NCBI GenBank assembly: GCA_014905825.1 | Contig: JACGCN010000038.1 | Span: 248,001 to 312,000 of the forward strand | DNA from: Lyophyllum atratum | Taxonomy: Eukaryota > Basidiomycota > Agaricomycetes > Agaricales > Lyophyllaceae | Reading direction: 5' to 3' | Length of the DNA: 64,000 bases | Shown here: piece after piece, positions 12,062-24,000 of the stretch | Position numbering within the stretch: the stretch's first letter is position 1 | Layout: each line of letters opens with the position of its first letter | Translations under genes and position numbers: made by a program | Notes under the pieces: generated by a model | The model's database searches: none | What the model saw: only the letters and a program-made list of their open reading frames with translations | What the model was told of the DNA's origin: nothing

Positions 12062-12965
12062 TAGACATCTCTTAATTCCAGCCGCGGGAGAGGTTCGGTG
12101 ATTTATGGAAGGCGTGGGAGTCATGCTTGACACTATGAAGGTGGTCGTCTCGTTTCCCGGGAAGAGAATGCTAACAGACAGTGTGAACCGAGGTTGATGT
12201 GCCATGAAGCAAAAGAACGCGCATCACGTACGTGGGGCGCCTGGTCTACTGTATTAGAGGTGTTAGAGACCGCCGCTGCCTGTCAACAACGACCCTCTCC
12301 CGCTAGGAGTTCCGGACAGGTCTGCGAAACAAGGAGACTTAGTTACGAGAAGCCAGCACACCACGCTCACCGTGACTGCGCAAGTGCGATAGTTCGTGAG
12401 TCCAACTTGCCAGCGCTCAGGCCGCACGACAACAACAACAACAACAACAACTTCTTCAGCAACAACAACCACCAATGTGACCTCGGCCCAGTGCTACATA
12501 GAACTGAGAGAGCGAGGACCCCGCAACCGAATCCAGGACGGACTCGCTCGAGGAAGTCACGGACGCGCTTGAAAAGCTCAAACGCGAACGGGAGGTGCGC
12601 TGGAGTGCTGGAGGGAAAGGCAAAAGTGACTCGGGCAAGCGTCTGCCCTGCCGTTTACTCAACCTCTATGTATCTCGCTGGCTGTCATGATACTAGCATT
12701 TCCGCGAACACCTCTCTCTCCTTTCATGTCCAGACTGTTTATTTAGACAGTTCATCTCTGTTGCATTGCATTAGATACGGTACATACATAGTTATATTTG
12801 GGAATCGGGACAAATGGTAATAATAGTCAGAGCAAGCGAACGGAAAAAGTACATGATGCAAGGGAAGATTATACAACCCGTAAGCACACAGCGCAACGTA
12901 GTCCCAGTGAAGATGGATAATGCATTCGAGGTGAAGCCGCTCCGCCGCGGGTGTCGCTGATCTCG
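12062..12965. other. Intergenic with possible coding relic
   Basis: The plus strand at about 12490-12650 keeps an open, charged, coiled-coil-like stretch (SLEEVTDALEKLKREREVRW) ending at a TGA near 12690. No start or upstream exon could be joined to it. It may be a relic of a gene. Confidence 0.3.
12427..12471 (+). repeat. (AAC)n microsatellite
   Basis: An uninterrupted AAC run at about 12429-12451 is followed, after CTTCTTCAGC, by a shorter AAC run to 12469. Confidence 0.9.
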
Positions 12966-14195
12966 TCATTCGGGGTATACTGGTAGGTAAGATGTGTCAT
13001 TAGAAAAGTCAGGTTCCGATTCTTCCGAGAGCGGATACTGGAAGCGTGTGTCATTAGAAAAGTCAAGTTCCGAGAGCAGATACTGGAAGAATGCATCGTT
13101 AGAAATGCTTGTGAATGCTAGGAGACGAGTTACCTGATGTTGCACTTGTTCGATCGGAAGATGAACCGGTCGTTGTGGATAGGGTGTGTCCACGGTCATA
13201 GAGTCGGGCGTGACAAGGTTCTGGAAGCGCAAATCAATCAGGAGTCGACAGGGAGAATGGAATAACTCTTTACCTGCTCATTGTCCTTCCACCACAGAGA
13301 GATTGCAACTTCCAGTTCTGTCGCCAACGTATCTGCCGATTCATAAGCAATGGTAAAGCACTTGGCAACAATACTTCCAAAATAGGAATGCAACGATGGA
13401 GGTAGCTGGTCAAAGACTCCGCCTCCGCTGGAGATATCATCATGCTTTTGCATAACTGCTATTTCCTCCAGTGGTGATGGCATCAAGTCCTTATGGAATG
13501 GGAACCGTTCGGAGAGGAGCACGAAAAGGATCACGCCTAATCCAAATATGTCTGTGCGTCTCGGTGTATGGGCACAGTATCCGATCGGGCAAAGGTATGT
13601 CATAGGAGGACCTGTGGTGAAAGTATACCTGTACGGCGCCTTGTGAACAGACAGCCCAAAATCACACAGGACGGCGTGATGATCATCAGTCAGGAGGACG
13701 TTTTGGAGGTGGGGGTCTCCCCAAATAACGTCTCGCGCGTGGAGATGGGCAACTCCTTGGACGATTTCTAAAGCCCAAGTCAGTCGAGTTGCAAGTGGGA
13801 CGCCGGGATGGGACACCAGGTGAGAGAGGAGACCGCCATTACGAAGGAACGGGAGCATGATACACCCGTCCAAAGGATTACTTCCGAGGTACTTGACGAT
13901 GCGGGGGTGCGATCCAAGGATTCTATAGATTGCTGCCTCGTTGGCGTCGGGAGCTTTCCGAAATATAGGACCTGGAGACACCCTTTAGATCATCATGTGA
14001 GAAATGGTCAACGAAGGCAAGTTTACCATTGAAGCTCGCTAAGGTCGAGTCATTTTCACCTTCTCTGCTGTTGGACAGGTTTTCGGAAACATCCACGCGG
14101 CCAAGAGACGGAGATAGTCGACGAGCGAGGAGGTATGTAGAATACCCGATTACTGCAGCACTAGCTATGACAATACCAGAGCGTGAGCTCAGCAT
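12966..14195 (-). CDS. Membrane-tethered divergent protein kinase
   Basis: Four exons (14195-14027, 13971-13274, 13220-13134, 13082-12966) encode 356 residues. Residues about 5-27 form a membrane anchor (SGIVIASAAVIGYSTYLLAR). The kinase-like domain starts near residue 57. It has no glycine-rich loop. FRKAPDANEAAIYRIL may stand in for the VAxK strand and helix C. The catalytic loop reads DVIWGDPHLQN: Asp142 and Asn147 are kept, but HRDLKxxN is replaced by WGDPHxxN, losing the usual Lys. DFG is intact at 160-162. Downstream come an activation segment with YLCPIGYCAHTP and a DIFGLGVILFVLLSERFPF helix. Such short kinases form expanded families in agaricomycetes. Activity is uncertain. The third intron (51 nt) and the last exon lie in a small repeat, so the C-terminus may be alternatively spliced. 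Confidence 0.8.
12993..13092 (-). repeat. Short tandem repeat at kinase 3' end
   Basis: About two and a half units of 45-51 bp, each encoding a variant of LSExxDFSNDT-FQY on the minus strand. Each unit carries a TTCCAG that can serve as a splice acceptor. Confidence 0.7.
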
Positions 14196-14880
14196 AGTAG
14201 TTGTTGATCAGAGGCCGCAGTGGGAAACTTTGAAAGGTTGAAGGCGCTTTCGGAATCGGGGGTGCCGCCACACAGTCACCTCGAGTAGCCTCGAGTTAGT
14301 GATCGATGCCTGCTCGTGAGGGTAAAGAGGATACTGAAGGAGCGCTGAGGCAGTTGTTAATGCGCACCAAGTGTAGGGACGCGGACTGAAGGGAGGAGGA
14401 GGAGGATGGCGAGGTGGGAAGAGGACACAATGCTGAACCAGTGAACACTGTGACAGAGAAGTTGAAATACTCATTTAGACGTCACGTGCATCCCATGCCA
14501 TGTGGTTTAAAATCAGAATCTTTGATTAGAATTTGAACGGTCACCGGTCCCGGTCAGTGCCCGACACCTGCCACGCTACACAGAAGGTTCTGAAATTTTT
14601 TGAGGGCATTTAGAAGGTATTTCTGCACAGGATTATAGAATCTGAGGTGCGTAGGGTGAATAGAAAAAAGCACAAAAATCTAGGGCAGGGTTTAGCGCTC
14701 GTGTTCTCCATATGTGATAGTACTTAACAGTCATACAGTCTCATACTGACGATCGGCAGCGTGGCGGTATGATAACAGTCATACTTACGATTACTTAAGT
14801 GTGGCGGTATGTGGTTTAGCGACTACTTAAGGATCGTGAAGGCGTCAAGGTCCTTGAACCACCCTTCACCCTGTACCAAG
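14196..14880. other. Intergenic
   Basis: Upstream of the kinase. A direct repeat of GTGGCGGTATG occurs at about 14760-14820. No gene supported. Confidence 0.4.
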
Positions 14881-15288
14881 ATGTGCTACAGAGAACACTT
14901 GATCAAATACTATGACTGCGGTGCGACGACCGGGCGCATTAACCTCAATACTCATTCTGCTGTCAATGTCCAAGAGTCCTCCTCTTCCCGCTGGGTTCAA
15001 TGTACGAGAGGGCGTGCGGTGGTCGAAAGGTATAGGGCGTATACGACACGCATGAACGCAGCACATATACCACTACTTGGCTTGCGTGACTGGGCGCGTA
15101 ATTATAGTAGAGAGCCTGCCTGCTATTCACCCACGGTGTATACGGCAACATGGCGCACTACCCGCGAATGCCGCACTGGGGGCGTGAACGGCGTCGGCGT
15201 ATGCGCGAGGCGGGGACAAAACCATCCTTACGTGAGAGCGCGGGGGGTCTTTGACTGGTACGCCACAACTTTTCCAATGTCCACTTGA
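14881..15288 (+). CDS. Possible small Cys-containing protein
   Basis: The frame begins MCYREHLIKYYDCG, an N-terminus resembling small basidiomycete proteins that start MC and have an early Cys. A 54-nt GT-AG intron at about 14920-14973 can be removed without changing frame. Downstream the frame stays open to 15288, but the composition is not clearly protein-like. No family is recognised and no close stop-proximal feature supports it, so it could be a chance open frame. Confidence 0.2.
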   Translation: MCYREHLIKYYDCGATTGRINLNTHSAVNVQESSSSRWVQCTRGRAVVERYRAYTTRMNAAHIPLLGLRDWARNYSREPACYSPTVYTATWRTTRECRTGGVNGVGVCARRGQNHPYVRARGVFDWYATTFPMST

Positions 15289-15908
15289 GTCTCAACCACT
15301 AACCGACCCCTCGCTCATTGGGGCAACTTTCTTTAATAGAACAGAATGCCACTGGTATAACGCACGACTCGCCCTACTACCTACCACCGTCAACATGAGC
15401 CGACATCGGACACACATACGACACCTTGCTTCGCTATCATGGTTCACAGTTAACCCTTCCACATGTATACTCATTCCATAAACACATAACACATCTTGCT
15501 ATGGTGCTAATGGACATATTGTAATTTAAATTCGCTATTCAAATCTCATCTTTTTATCCCCATAACCTTCGGAGAAGCATTGGATTGAGGAGAGCCTTTC
15601 GAGGGCGCGTAGTCGCAGACTCGCGCCACATTCGTATGGCTACTCTAGATGAGCGCCTAAGGCTTATCTGGCCAAGTCAAAGCATGTAAGAGCATGTAGC
15701 GTAGAAACATCCGCCAAAAAAAACATTCAAGATCCTTCAAGTAGACAGGTATACATACATGTGTAGCTACAACAAATCTGTCGTGAGTTACAAGAACATA
15801 CAATGTGTAAGTTAAGAAAACGCCAAGATATCATCAATAGTCACCGGAAAGAGGAAATCGGGAGACCGTATGACTGGAAGGGGAGAAGGGGGAGAGGTAC
15901 CACGATAG
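15289..15908. other. Intergenic
   Basis: AT-rich stretch downstream of the transcription factor gene; presumably holds its 3' UTR. No gene seen. Confidence 0.5.
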
Positions 15909-18900
15909 TCACGCCTCGACCTTCGCGCCATCGTTCATCTGGTTATGATCAAACGCCGCATTGATGCTCATCTGCGTGAGCGCACCATGCCCACCCCTCG
16001 CCGGTGTATTATTCCCAGAGTGCATCGGCGACAGCCCAAGGCGCGGTGTAATCAACCCGCTACCCCCAGCGCCAAACAGGAAGCCCCCACTAAGCCCGTC
16101 CATGCTATTATACCCTGCAAAGCAAACAAACCAACAGAGTTAGAACCACGACACACGAGAATCTAGTAGAGAGCTGGGCAACAAACCAGGCACAAGGACA
16201 CTATCCCAAAACCCACTACTCAAAATATTATCCATCGTCAACGACCCCATATTATCCTCCGACGGGTTCGGCGCCATCGTCGGCGGGAACGTCGACATAT
16301 CCGCCACCGGGCCCATCTCCCCATCAAACTGGAAATCACCCAGCATGAACCCCGGCTCCGCGCCGTAGCTCATCTGCTGCACGCCATAGTTCCCACCCGG
16401 CGGGCCCATGTCGCCTTGGTTTTGGTTCGGGTACGACAGCTGGTCCCCGGGGCCGCCGTCGCCGTTGATGGCGGCGTCGTTGTTGCGGGAGTCGACCTTG
16501 GCGGTGATGAGGGCGCGGAGGAAGTGGCTGTACAGGGCGGGAGTGTGAAGAGGATTGGCAGCGCAGCTTTCTAGGGTATCGGCGACGTCAGAGACGAGGG
16601 CTAGGATCTTCTGCTCGTCATCCAGGAAGGGCTGAAACTCTGGGCGGATGAGCTAAAGCCAAGTTGTTAGTCATGGGAAAACCAGCGGGTAGCGGCGGAA
16701 TTCTGACCTTGAGCAGACTCAGGACAGCGTATGACGTCAGGACGCAGTGTGAATCCGGCGCGTATTTCATATATCCGTGAGGCCCCAACTCGTCGCGGAT
16801 GAGAGTCGCACACGCCGTAGCCGAAGAATGACACCGAGCGAAGAAATGCCCAATATCCACCGGCGAACGCTCCAACGCATTCTGCAACCCAAAAGAATTC
16901 AAAACCAGCATCGCATAATTGAAATAGAACTGTGAGATAAGCTTCTTGTACTGGACAGCCCTCGGCGATTCTCCTATCACCCCCAGAATACAAGCATGAG
17001 CAAAAGACAGAAATTACCAAAGGAATCAAAAAGCGTACCTCGCCATTCGCGGGAGACGACCCATTGCTGTCTCCATGCGACAAGCTGCGCCTCGAACGTC
17101 TTGATCACAAGCAGATAATCGCAATGCACCTGGAGCCCCGACGGCGTGTCCGTCCCCGAATACAAAAAGTCCAGACATCGCGAGAGAATGCGTTGGAGTT
17201 CCTATTATAAGCGCGAACTCAGCGTCAATAAAACATGTCGCGTGGAGCGGTACCGCGGCCCGTGAAAGATAACCACGCACGGCATAGGCTGTGAGCGACG
17301 GGTCAGACGAAGCAGCAACAGCTGCGTGACACCATTTGGGTGCATTGCGAATGATAGCACTGTACACCCACACGCCCGTCAATCACTGCATCATCCCTGC
17401 GAAACGACGCTATGGGAGGAGGGACTCACTCTTCCTTAATAGAATGGGGCTTCCCCATTTGGGCACTAAAGCTCCGATCCAGGCAGAAGCACAGGATCCA
17501 CGTTCGTTCCCGATTGTGCACCTCCAAATCACGCGCCTTGCCTTCTTGGGTGTCCTGACTCGTGACAGCAGTTTTGCGGTGCAAATTCAGGTCAGTCGCC
17601 ATGCTGGAACAGGAGACAGGTTGGTGATGCTTGTTTGACGAGAGTCACACTGGGAAAGGAGGTACGCACCGAATGGCCATGCCCAAGAGGAGCCATGTTT
17701 TGTCTTGTTCGTATCGTTCGACGGCGCCACATCCCCACAGAGAGAGAAGAAGATAGGCTTGAACGATCTCCACCGATTTATAGCCCTGAGCAGGCACGCT
17801 GAACGCGAGCTTCTTGGCCAGTTCAGTCAGGCGTGGGTGTAGCTCGGGTTTTTCAGTATAGAATTTGCTGGCGATAGAACAAACTTGTTTCGCCGAGTCA
17901 GCATTTTCAGTCCAAAAATAGAGGGGAAAATGGCGCACTTGTTGTTAGTAAGAACGGGGAACGGGAGCACACTAGGGAGGGTGTGTGAAAATTACGATCT
18001 AGGAGATTACAGTGCATCTGCAGATTGGTAAGTTAATTATATGTTGGGTAGGTCAAATGACACAGGGCGCTAGACTTACGCTGATATGATCAAAATATCT
18101 GTAAGACGGACAGTCAGTCGATGAAACATGACGGCAGCAGAAGATAAAGTGTACATATTGAATAAAGCAACAACATCCTCAGTGGCGACGAAGCTAAGCA
18201 TCTCCGGCTGCACTTGGCGTTCGATATACAACCGACGAAGTGGTAATATCGTCATCGGGCCTGATGTAGAGGTTAATAAACGTGGTTCTCCGTAAAACTG
18301 AGAAAACGCGCCTGGTTTGAAATAATTGTCGCTGGCGACTCCCATATTGGGTTTGTCACTAGCGTCTGTGGGTCTTGCCATCATGGGACTTGCATTGGGG
18401 TTGTGCGCCCTGCGGTTGGCGAGACTCGCCTCTGCCAGTAGACCTAGAGGATTGAGGGCGTTGTCGGGCAGGGAATGGAGTTTAGGAGATCCGGGTTCTT
18501 GAGCATGGTATGATGTTGGCCGCGATGGTGACGGAGAAGGGGAGGCAGCGATGAGTGCAGATGTCGAGGCAGCCTGAGCAGTGGGTGAAGGTGACCGCGA
18601 CACCATACCAGATGCTATGCCAGGGTTACCAATCGACCGCAGGACAGTGTCGAGAGTCCGCTCCATTTTTCGCAGCGAACGCGTAAGAAGCTCGTGCTTC
18701 CTATCGTACAGGGATCAGTGAGGTGGTACGGATAGGGGCACAGGGACGTACTTTGAGGATCGCTTGCCTCGGTTCGACTCTTCAAAGATGCATTCATGGT
18801 TGCCTGCTGCACAGCGCTTGCAAGCACCACCTTGCTCGGCTCCCACACATTTCATCTTGAGGCGGCGGCAGACGGTGCAGGCACTAGCGCAGAGTAAATT

Positions 18901-19426
18901 TGGGATCATAGTGAAGATGATGAAACCTAGCGTACCGCGAACCCCGAGTAGGCTTGGCCTTTGCTTCCTCCTTGTCTGCCGATGGACTTGTAGGCTCTGA
19001 CGCATCGTCCTTGCGCGACTTCTTCCTACTCTCGTTGGCCGTTCCGTTCGAGATGGATGACGCGGGCCGCTTCCCGTTATAGTTGGATGACGATGGGTAC
19101 ATATGTTCCGTAGGGGGCGTGCCTAGGGTATCGGAGCCTTGGGAGGACGGCGACGAGTAGTTGGGCGGCAAGGCGAGGTGCTGGGGGAGATGGTGCGGCG
19201 GTTGGGAATATTGGGAGTAATAGGGGGGATAGAGCGCGAGGGCGGGATCAATGGGTATTGAGGGCGAGGGGGGCGGTTGCATGGACTGGGAGTGGGCCAT
19301 GTGGTGGTGATCGTGCTGGGACATGGGGTAGTCCTGGTAGTAGGAAGGCAGGTGGTCAGAATACGACAGCGCGGGGGGAGAGGGTGCATAGTATAATGAT
19401 GATGAGTAAGCAAAGGACGTTGACAT
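15909..19426 (-). CDS. Zn2Cys6 fungal-specific transcription factor
   Basis: Twelve exons: 19426-18936, 18883-18752, 18700-18155, 18098-18080, 18017-17939, 17883-17670, 17603-17430, 17359-17254, 17201-17039, 16973-16708, 16652-16187 and 16114-15909. They encode 953 residues. The N-terminus is rich in Tyr, Pro, His and Ser. The binuclear zinc cluster has Cys at 166, 169, 176, 185, 188 and 195 (C-x2-C-x6-C-x8-C-x2-C-x6-C), followed by a basic linker and a heptad-like helix (LLTRSLRKMERTLDTVLRSI) suited to dimerisation. A fungal_trans regulatory domain follows, recognisable by SIASKFY, YKSVEIVQAYLLLSLWGCG and YEQDKTWLLLGMAIRMATDL. The tail is Gly/Asn/Met-rich, possibly activating. It should bind CGG-type half sites in the nucleus. 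The regulated pathway cannot be read from sequence. One exon is only 19 nt. Confidence 0.9.
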
Positions 19427-20001
19427 CGATGAACGATTGTCGGTCTGTCTGCGGGGAGGAGACTCGAGGAAAAGTCGCTCCCCTACAGACTTTTAAACGA
19501 AATCATAACACAATACTGACCTTGCTTTAGATTCGCTTATAGATTGCTAGATCAAGAGAATATGGGGCGCGTGGGTAGTTTGGGCGTTGTGAAAGTGCAG
19601 CCCAAGAATGGACTGTGTCGAGAAACAGAAGCAAGGACCCAGAGGCTACTGGCGTTTCCACGTTAAGCCCTGTGTTGACACGGTCCCCAGTTCTGACACT
19701 GTGACAGAAAGAAGTCGGAGTCTGATGCAGTTTGATTCCTCGCGCAACGGTGAGAAGGGCTGCTGGCTCTGAGTCTACCGTGAATCTGCTGCAGCCTGCG
19801 AGGAAGGAGATGGTCGGAGCGAAGCGTCCACACATTTCTCACTCACCAACAGGTCACATGCCAGGCCCGCATCGCCGCTTGGCACCCCACAACCCCGCCC
19901 GCGCCGCCTCCTACGACCCCTCCTGCCCATTATCGAGCCTACCCCACTTTATAGACACCAGCTCCCGCATTTACTACCACCACAAAAGGAGCACAACTGC
20001 G
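19427..20001. other. Intergenic, upstream of the Zn2Cys6 gene
   Basis: Probable promoter region of the transcription factor. No other gene supported. Confidence 0.5.
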
Positions 20002-21008
20002 ATGGTTTATTCCCAGATTCTTCAACCATCCTTTTTCCCTCAAGCCAGGGAACGCCTGCTTACCCCACACTGCGTTCAAGAACAATGCATCGAGGAACAG
20101 ACACCGCTGCAAAGACACAAACATGCCGATTCAACTGTAGATCATACTCAAGCCCGCCTCCTTGTGGTCAACCGGAAGCATTACCAGATTTTCCGCGTCG
20201 CTTATTCTTAGGTCTCTCGCTCCCGACGTACTGGGCGTCATTCTACCTTAAAGTGTCTATAAAGAACCGCTTATCTTTAGAAGATCGGTGTCCTCGACTG
20301 TTCCCTCGATGTCATTGACGGATTACCCGACACGTCTTTAGAACCGCTCTCTGCGCACCCGGATGGGCTGGGAAGGTCCCTCTTCGTTCTCGTGGCCCGA
20401 GCTGCCACTCTGTGCTTCCCCGCCGACCTTATCTGTAGTTTAATTTCGACCTGGAAGGCGAAAGACAATTCAACCACTCATATCCTTTTGCTGGTGAGTA
20501 CTGTGTCCGATTTCTTTTGAGTAAAATCACAAGCGGTTGTTACCATTCTTTTTAACAGATGAAAAACAACCGCCCGAAATTCGACAATCGCAAGCTATAT
20601 CCTCGAGAAGGGCAGACGGCTTCTTCTTGAAAAGCGGTGTCTCGGAGGTACTATCGGGCCTTATACTTGAACTCGCGGGATGGACCTGTGGTCGCGCATC
20701 CACGATCTGCAGGAGACCAAGACGCGATTTGCCCACCTTTCTGTACACCGAACGCCTAACAGTCCTACATCGGCTATCCCTGCTCTCTGGTTCTTCTATG
20801 TGTCAGTACCAACGCCATCGTTCGGCGCATTTACCACAGGTTTTTTCAAAACTCCGCGACGACTCATCCAGTCAGTCTCGATACGGCACTTCAAAAATCG
20901 ATTTTGGAGACAATCGTGCGAATGATATGGAGTCTCGAGCTATCCAGTATCCAATGGAGAAACCAGACGCGAAGTCTTTCACATGGATGGGTTTCATGGG
21001 GCTCGTAG
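20002..21008 (+). CDS. Unrecognised multi-exon gene or relic
   Basis: Several stretches are protein-like and bounded by plausible splice sites. One exon starts after TTTAG at 20279 (KIGVLDCSLDVIDGLPDT) and runs to a GTGAG or GTACT donor near 20492. A middle exon includes ADGFFLKSGVSEVLSG near 20607-20660. The last begins after CTAACAG near 20763 (SYIGYPCSLVLLCVSTNAIV) and remains open through LQKSILETIVRMIWSLELSS to a TAG at 21006. A first exon from ATG 20002 is possible but needs a weak donor. Open frames and splice sites agree in the middle but not throughout. I recognise no family. This may be a real orphan gene, or a decaying one. Confidence 0.28.
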
Positions 21009-24000
21009 ATTGTCTTGCACCTCCAACCTCCACCCCCAAGGGTCTTGATTGAATATACTTGAGCCCCGCTTCAACCAAAAGCAGCCACTGCACAGGTACC
21101 TCGCGAGCGGGATGATCACGATCGTTTAATGTACATATAGACACTGCCACTGGACAGGGCGGTAACTGGAGACGGCTTGGTCCTATCGCGCGAAGAACGG
21201 TTGGGGACCGCGATGGTGCCTGCCCCGCTCACTGTGGCCAGATATTGTGCATATCCACAAATACCAGATAATGGGGCCGCAAGTACGCGCACCAGCCACC
21301 TCGCCATCTGCGCCGCAACTGTAAATTGGCGGACCGTGAAGATGCAGCACCCACCTGGGCCTTATCGCGCCATCAACAGGCCATCGCGCGGTAAGTAGAG
21401 GGAGTCTTTGGTTTGGGTCGAATCCCACTCCTAAGGTCGGGGGTCCGATCAGTGACGGGATGAATGCAGATTGCGTACGCAGTGTGTCGAAACTCGAAGT
21501 ATAGCATTATCAGGCGTGCGTCCGTATGCTTGGGCTTGGTGACTTATTCGTCATATGGTTGTTCCTCAATTTGTGCGGCGTGCCCTTGTAGGTCTCACGC
21601 TGATTCAACCCGCTCTAATTCAGGTCGGCGAGGCTTGTAAATCGACTTGTGTATCCCGAGCCAAGGATGGATGCACGGCAGGCCGATCGGGCTTGACTGC
21701 TTGTTTCAATCATTCTAGGAAGCGCGGAGGGCGTTTCTGCTCGTTCTGTGTCCTTAGACTGAAATGCGGTCTTCGCCCAGATGGACCCTACATTGGAACA
21801 GCGTCGTCGACGTCCAACTGTCCTCAATCACGCGCTTTATCCTGGACATGCACCCTGTACACACCGGCCGACGGCTCTGTGAGTTCCCTAAACTCATATT
21901 TCTACCCTATATCTGTGCTCAGGACAGCCACCCGCGCTGGTGATCGACCGTAGCCATTAATATACACTCTATGTGACGGCGTCAACTCCACCCGGGATCT
22001 TGGGCGACATCTTCCTTCCCGACGTCGAACAACTGGCGTACCAAAACATCGGTACTTCCCATCACGCTCGGCCGTGATAGGAACAAACAGGACAGGGATC
22101 GTAAAGGCCCTTCTGCGCGCGTCGCACTGAAGCACGTTTATGGGATCGCCGTTGTTGCCTCGAAGTAGGACGGAGCTTGAGATACCCAGCGACGGGAACG
22201 CATCCTGGTATCTATGCTAAATTTTGCACTCCCCACGCTCGACTTCCTCATATGGCGGTCGTTTCGACGCTGGAGGTACGAATAGTAGCGAGATTGCTCT
22301 GTTTTGGTTCAACTACTGGCGACTCGCTTAAAGAGGCGTGGCGCGAACGGGCAACTGATATCTAGTACCTACTGCCTGTTTCGGACATTTGGACGACAGA
22401 GAGCTTTCAGTGCCATTAGACAGAATATCATTGAACTCCGCGACTAGTGGGAAACCTCTAAAATTAGCCTTCAAGCAGGCTCTCTACCTGTTATCGGACG
22501 CCGTGATACGACACATCGTCCATGTGCCAGCCCACCAATTAGCAAAAGTAGTACAGAATCGAAGCCAAAAGTAGCTGCTCTTCTTCGGCCGGGTCTTCTT
22601 AACGCGTGGACTGGTTTGGACACCACAGTCTATTTATGGCAACGCTTCACTTGTTGAGCAGGATCGCGTGTGTAGTGTGTTGAGGTACCTGACGATTATG
22701 AGCGAATCGTCGCAGGCAAGGTCGGACCCTTACGAAACGGAGTACGTCGTCCTGAAATGTTCGGTGGGTTCCCACTCCCATTTTCGGTCTTAGACTGCGG
22801 GCGGCGCTCTTCTTACAAAGGATCGGCGGAGAGCCTCATGCTCAGGTGCGCCTGGTTCACGCGATGGCGCGTGGCTATAGGTGCCAAATGCAGTGAGTAA
22901 CACTTGCATTTCATGAAACTCGGTAGCGAAGTAGTGGAGTAAGATGTATTGCCACACGTCTGTGGCGGTCGCAGACCGGATAATCAATCTACTGTCGCCC
23001 ATAGAAGGCTTTTTCTTCGCATACGATCTTCAAGAAGTAGAAGGGGGTGTGGCCGAAAGGCAATTTATGTGCTCCAAATGGTAACGGGATGCCGGGAATC
23101 CCACCGCCATGCCCGACAGAAGAGAGGCAGAGGTCTTTCATGGTGAAGTTGGGATCCTGAAGGTCCACATGGGTGAGCAAGGCCCAAATTCGAACGGTAA
23201 ACGGGTGGTGTTGGTGTCGGAGACACGAGTCACTGTAGATATTAAAAGAAGTGGCCAAGTGGTATCATGAAGAATCGAAGATTTTCGCCCACCCTTTGTG
23301 GCACCAGGCGGTTTGCTATGAACCTAGATCTTGACATCCGTATAAGCCGTATAGATGTGTAAGCATCACTGCGCCGTTTCGAACCATCTTCTGGATGATC
23401 AAAACCTCCCATATCGCCCTGTTATGTTGCTGCGGACTTAGCCCACGATCAGCGGAGTCGGCGGTGGTAGCCATACGGAGGATAGCACAGTGTCCAGTGT
23501 GCAGCAGTCGAAGACCAATCTCGCCAATGGTTCGACGGAGGGGCGCCCACTGGAACCATCCGCGACGCTCAAAAAATAGCGCATATTGCGGAGATCACTA
23601 GTAGTGAAGGAACCCTCAAAGGGGATGTGCAGCAGGTCGAAGGGAGATAGCAGGAGGCGCATGTACCTGGGAAAAGAAGACACTCAGCCATAGAAAAGCA
23701 TAGATATGAGAATGAATGTCAACATCTTTCACACCTGTATCAATCTAGAAAGGGCTGTAACGCAGTACACTGGCTGATGAGATCATAAAAATCCGATGTA
23801 TTATCGTGTACGTTGTGTCCTTGTGACGCGCCCGAAGCCGCCACATTTTTCTGACAGTGAGTAGAATTTCATTCCACGTCATAGCAACCTGAAGAACTTA
23901 TCCCAGCTCATTCGCTCGCCCCTCCGATGAGGCTTGATAACATCATGCCGGCCAAAATGGAGCGATGATCGACAGACAGCTGTGTGATAAAAACACGACT

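Noticed and set aside
12194..12820. A 208-codon plus-strand frame including an Asn run
   Set aside because: The Asn run is just one reading of the AAC microsatellite; flanking residues look random.
13971..14027. Apparent frameshift between the kinase N-terminus and catalytic domain
   Set aside because: A normal 55-nt intron (GTAAAC to CTCCAG) joins the frames; no lesion is needed.
21405..21440. GGGTCGAATCCCA, possible tRNA T arm
   Set aside because: The loop is one base short and no other tRNA arms pair upstream.
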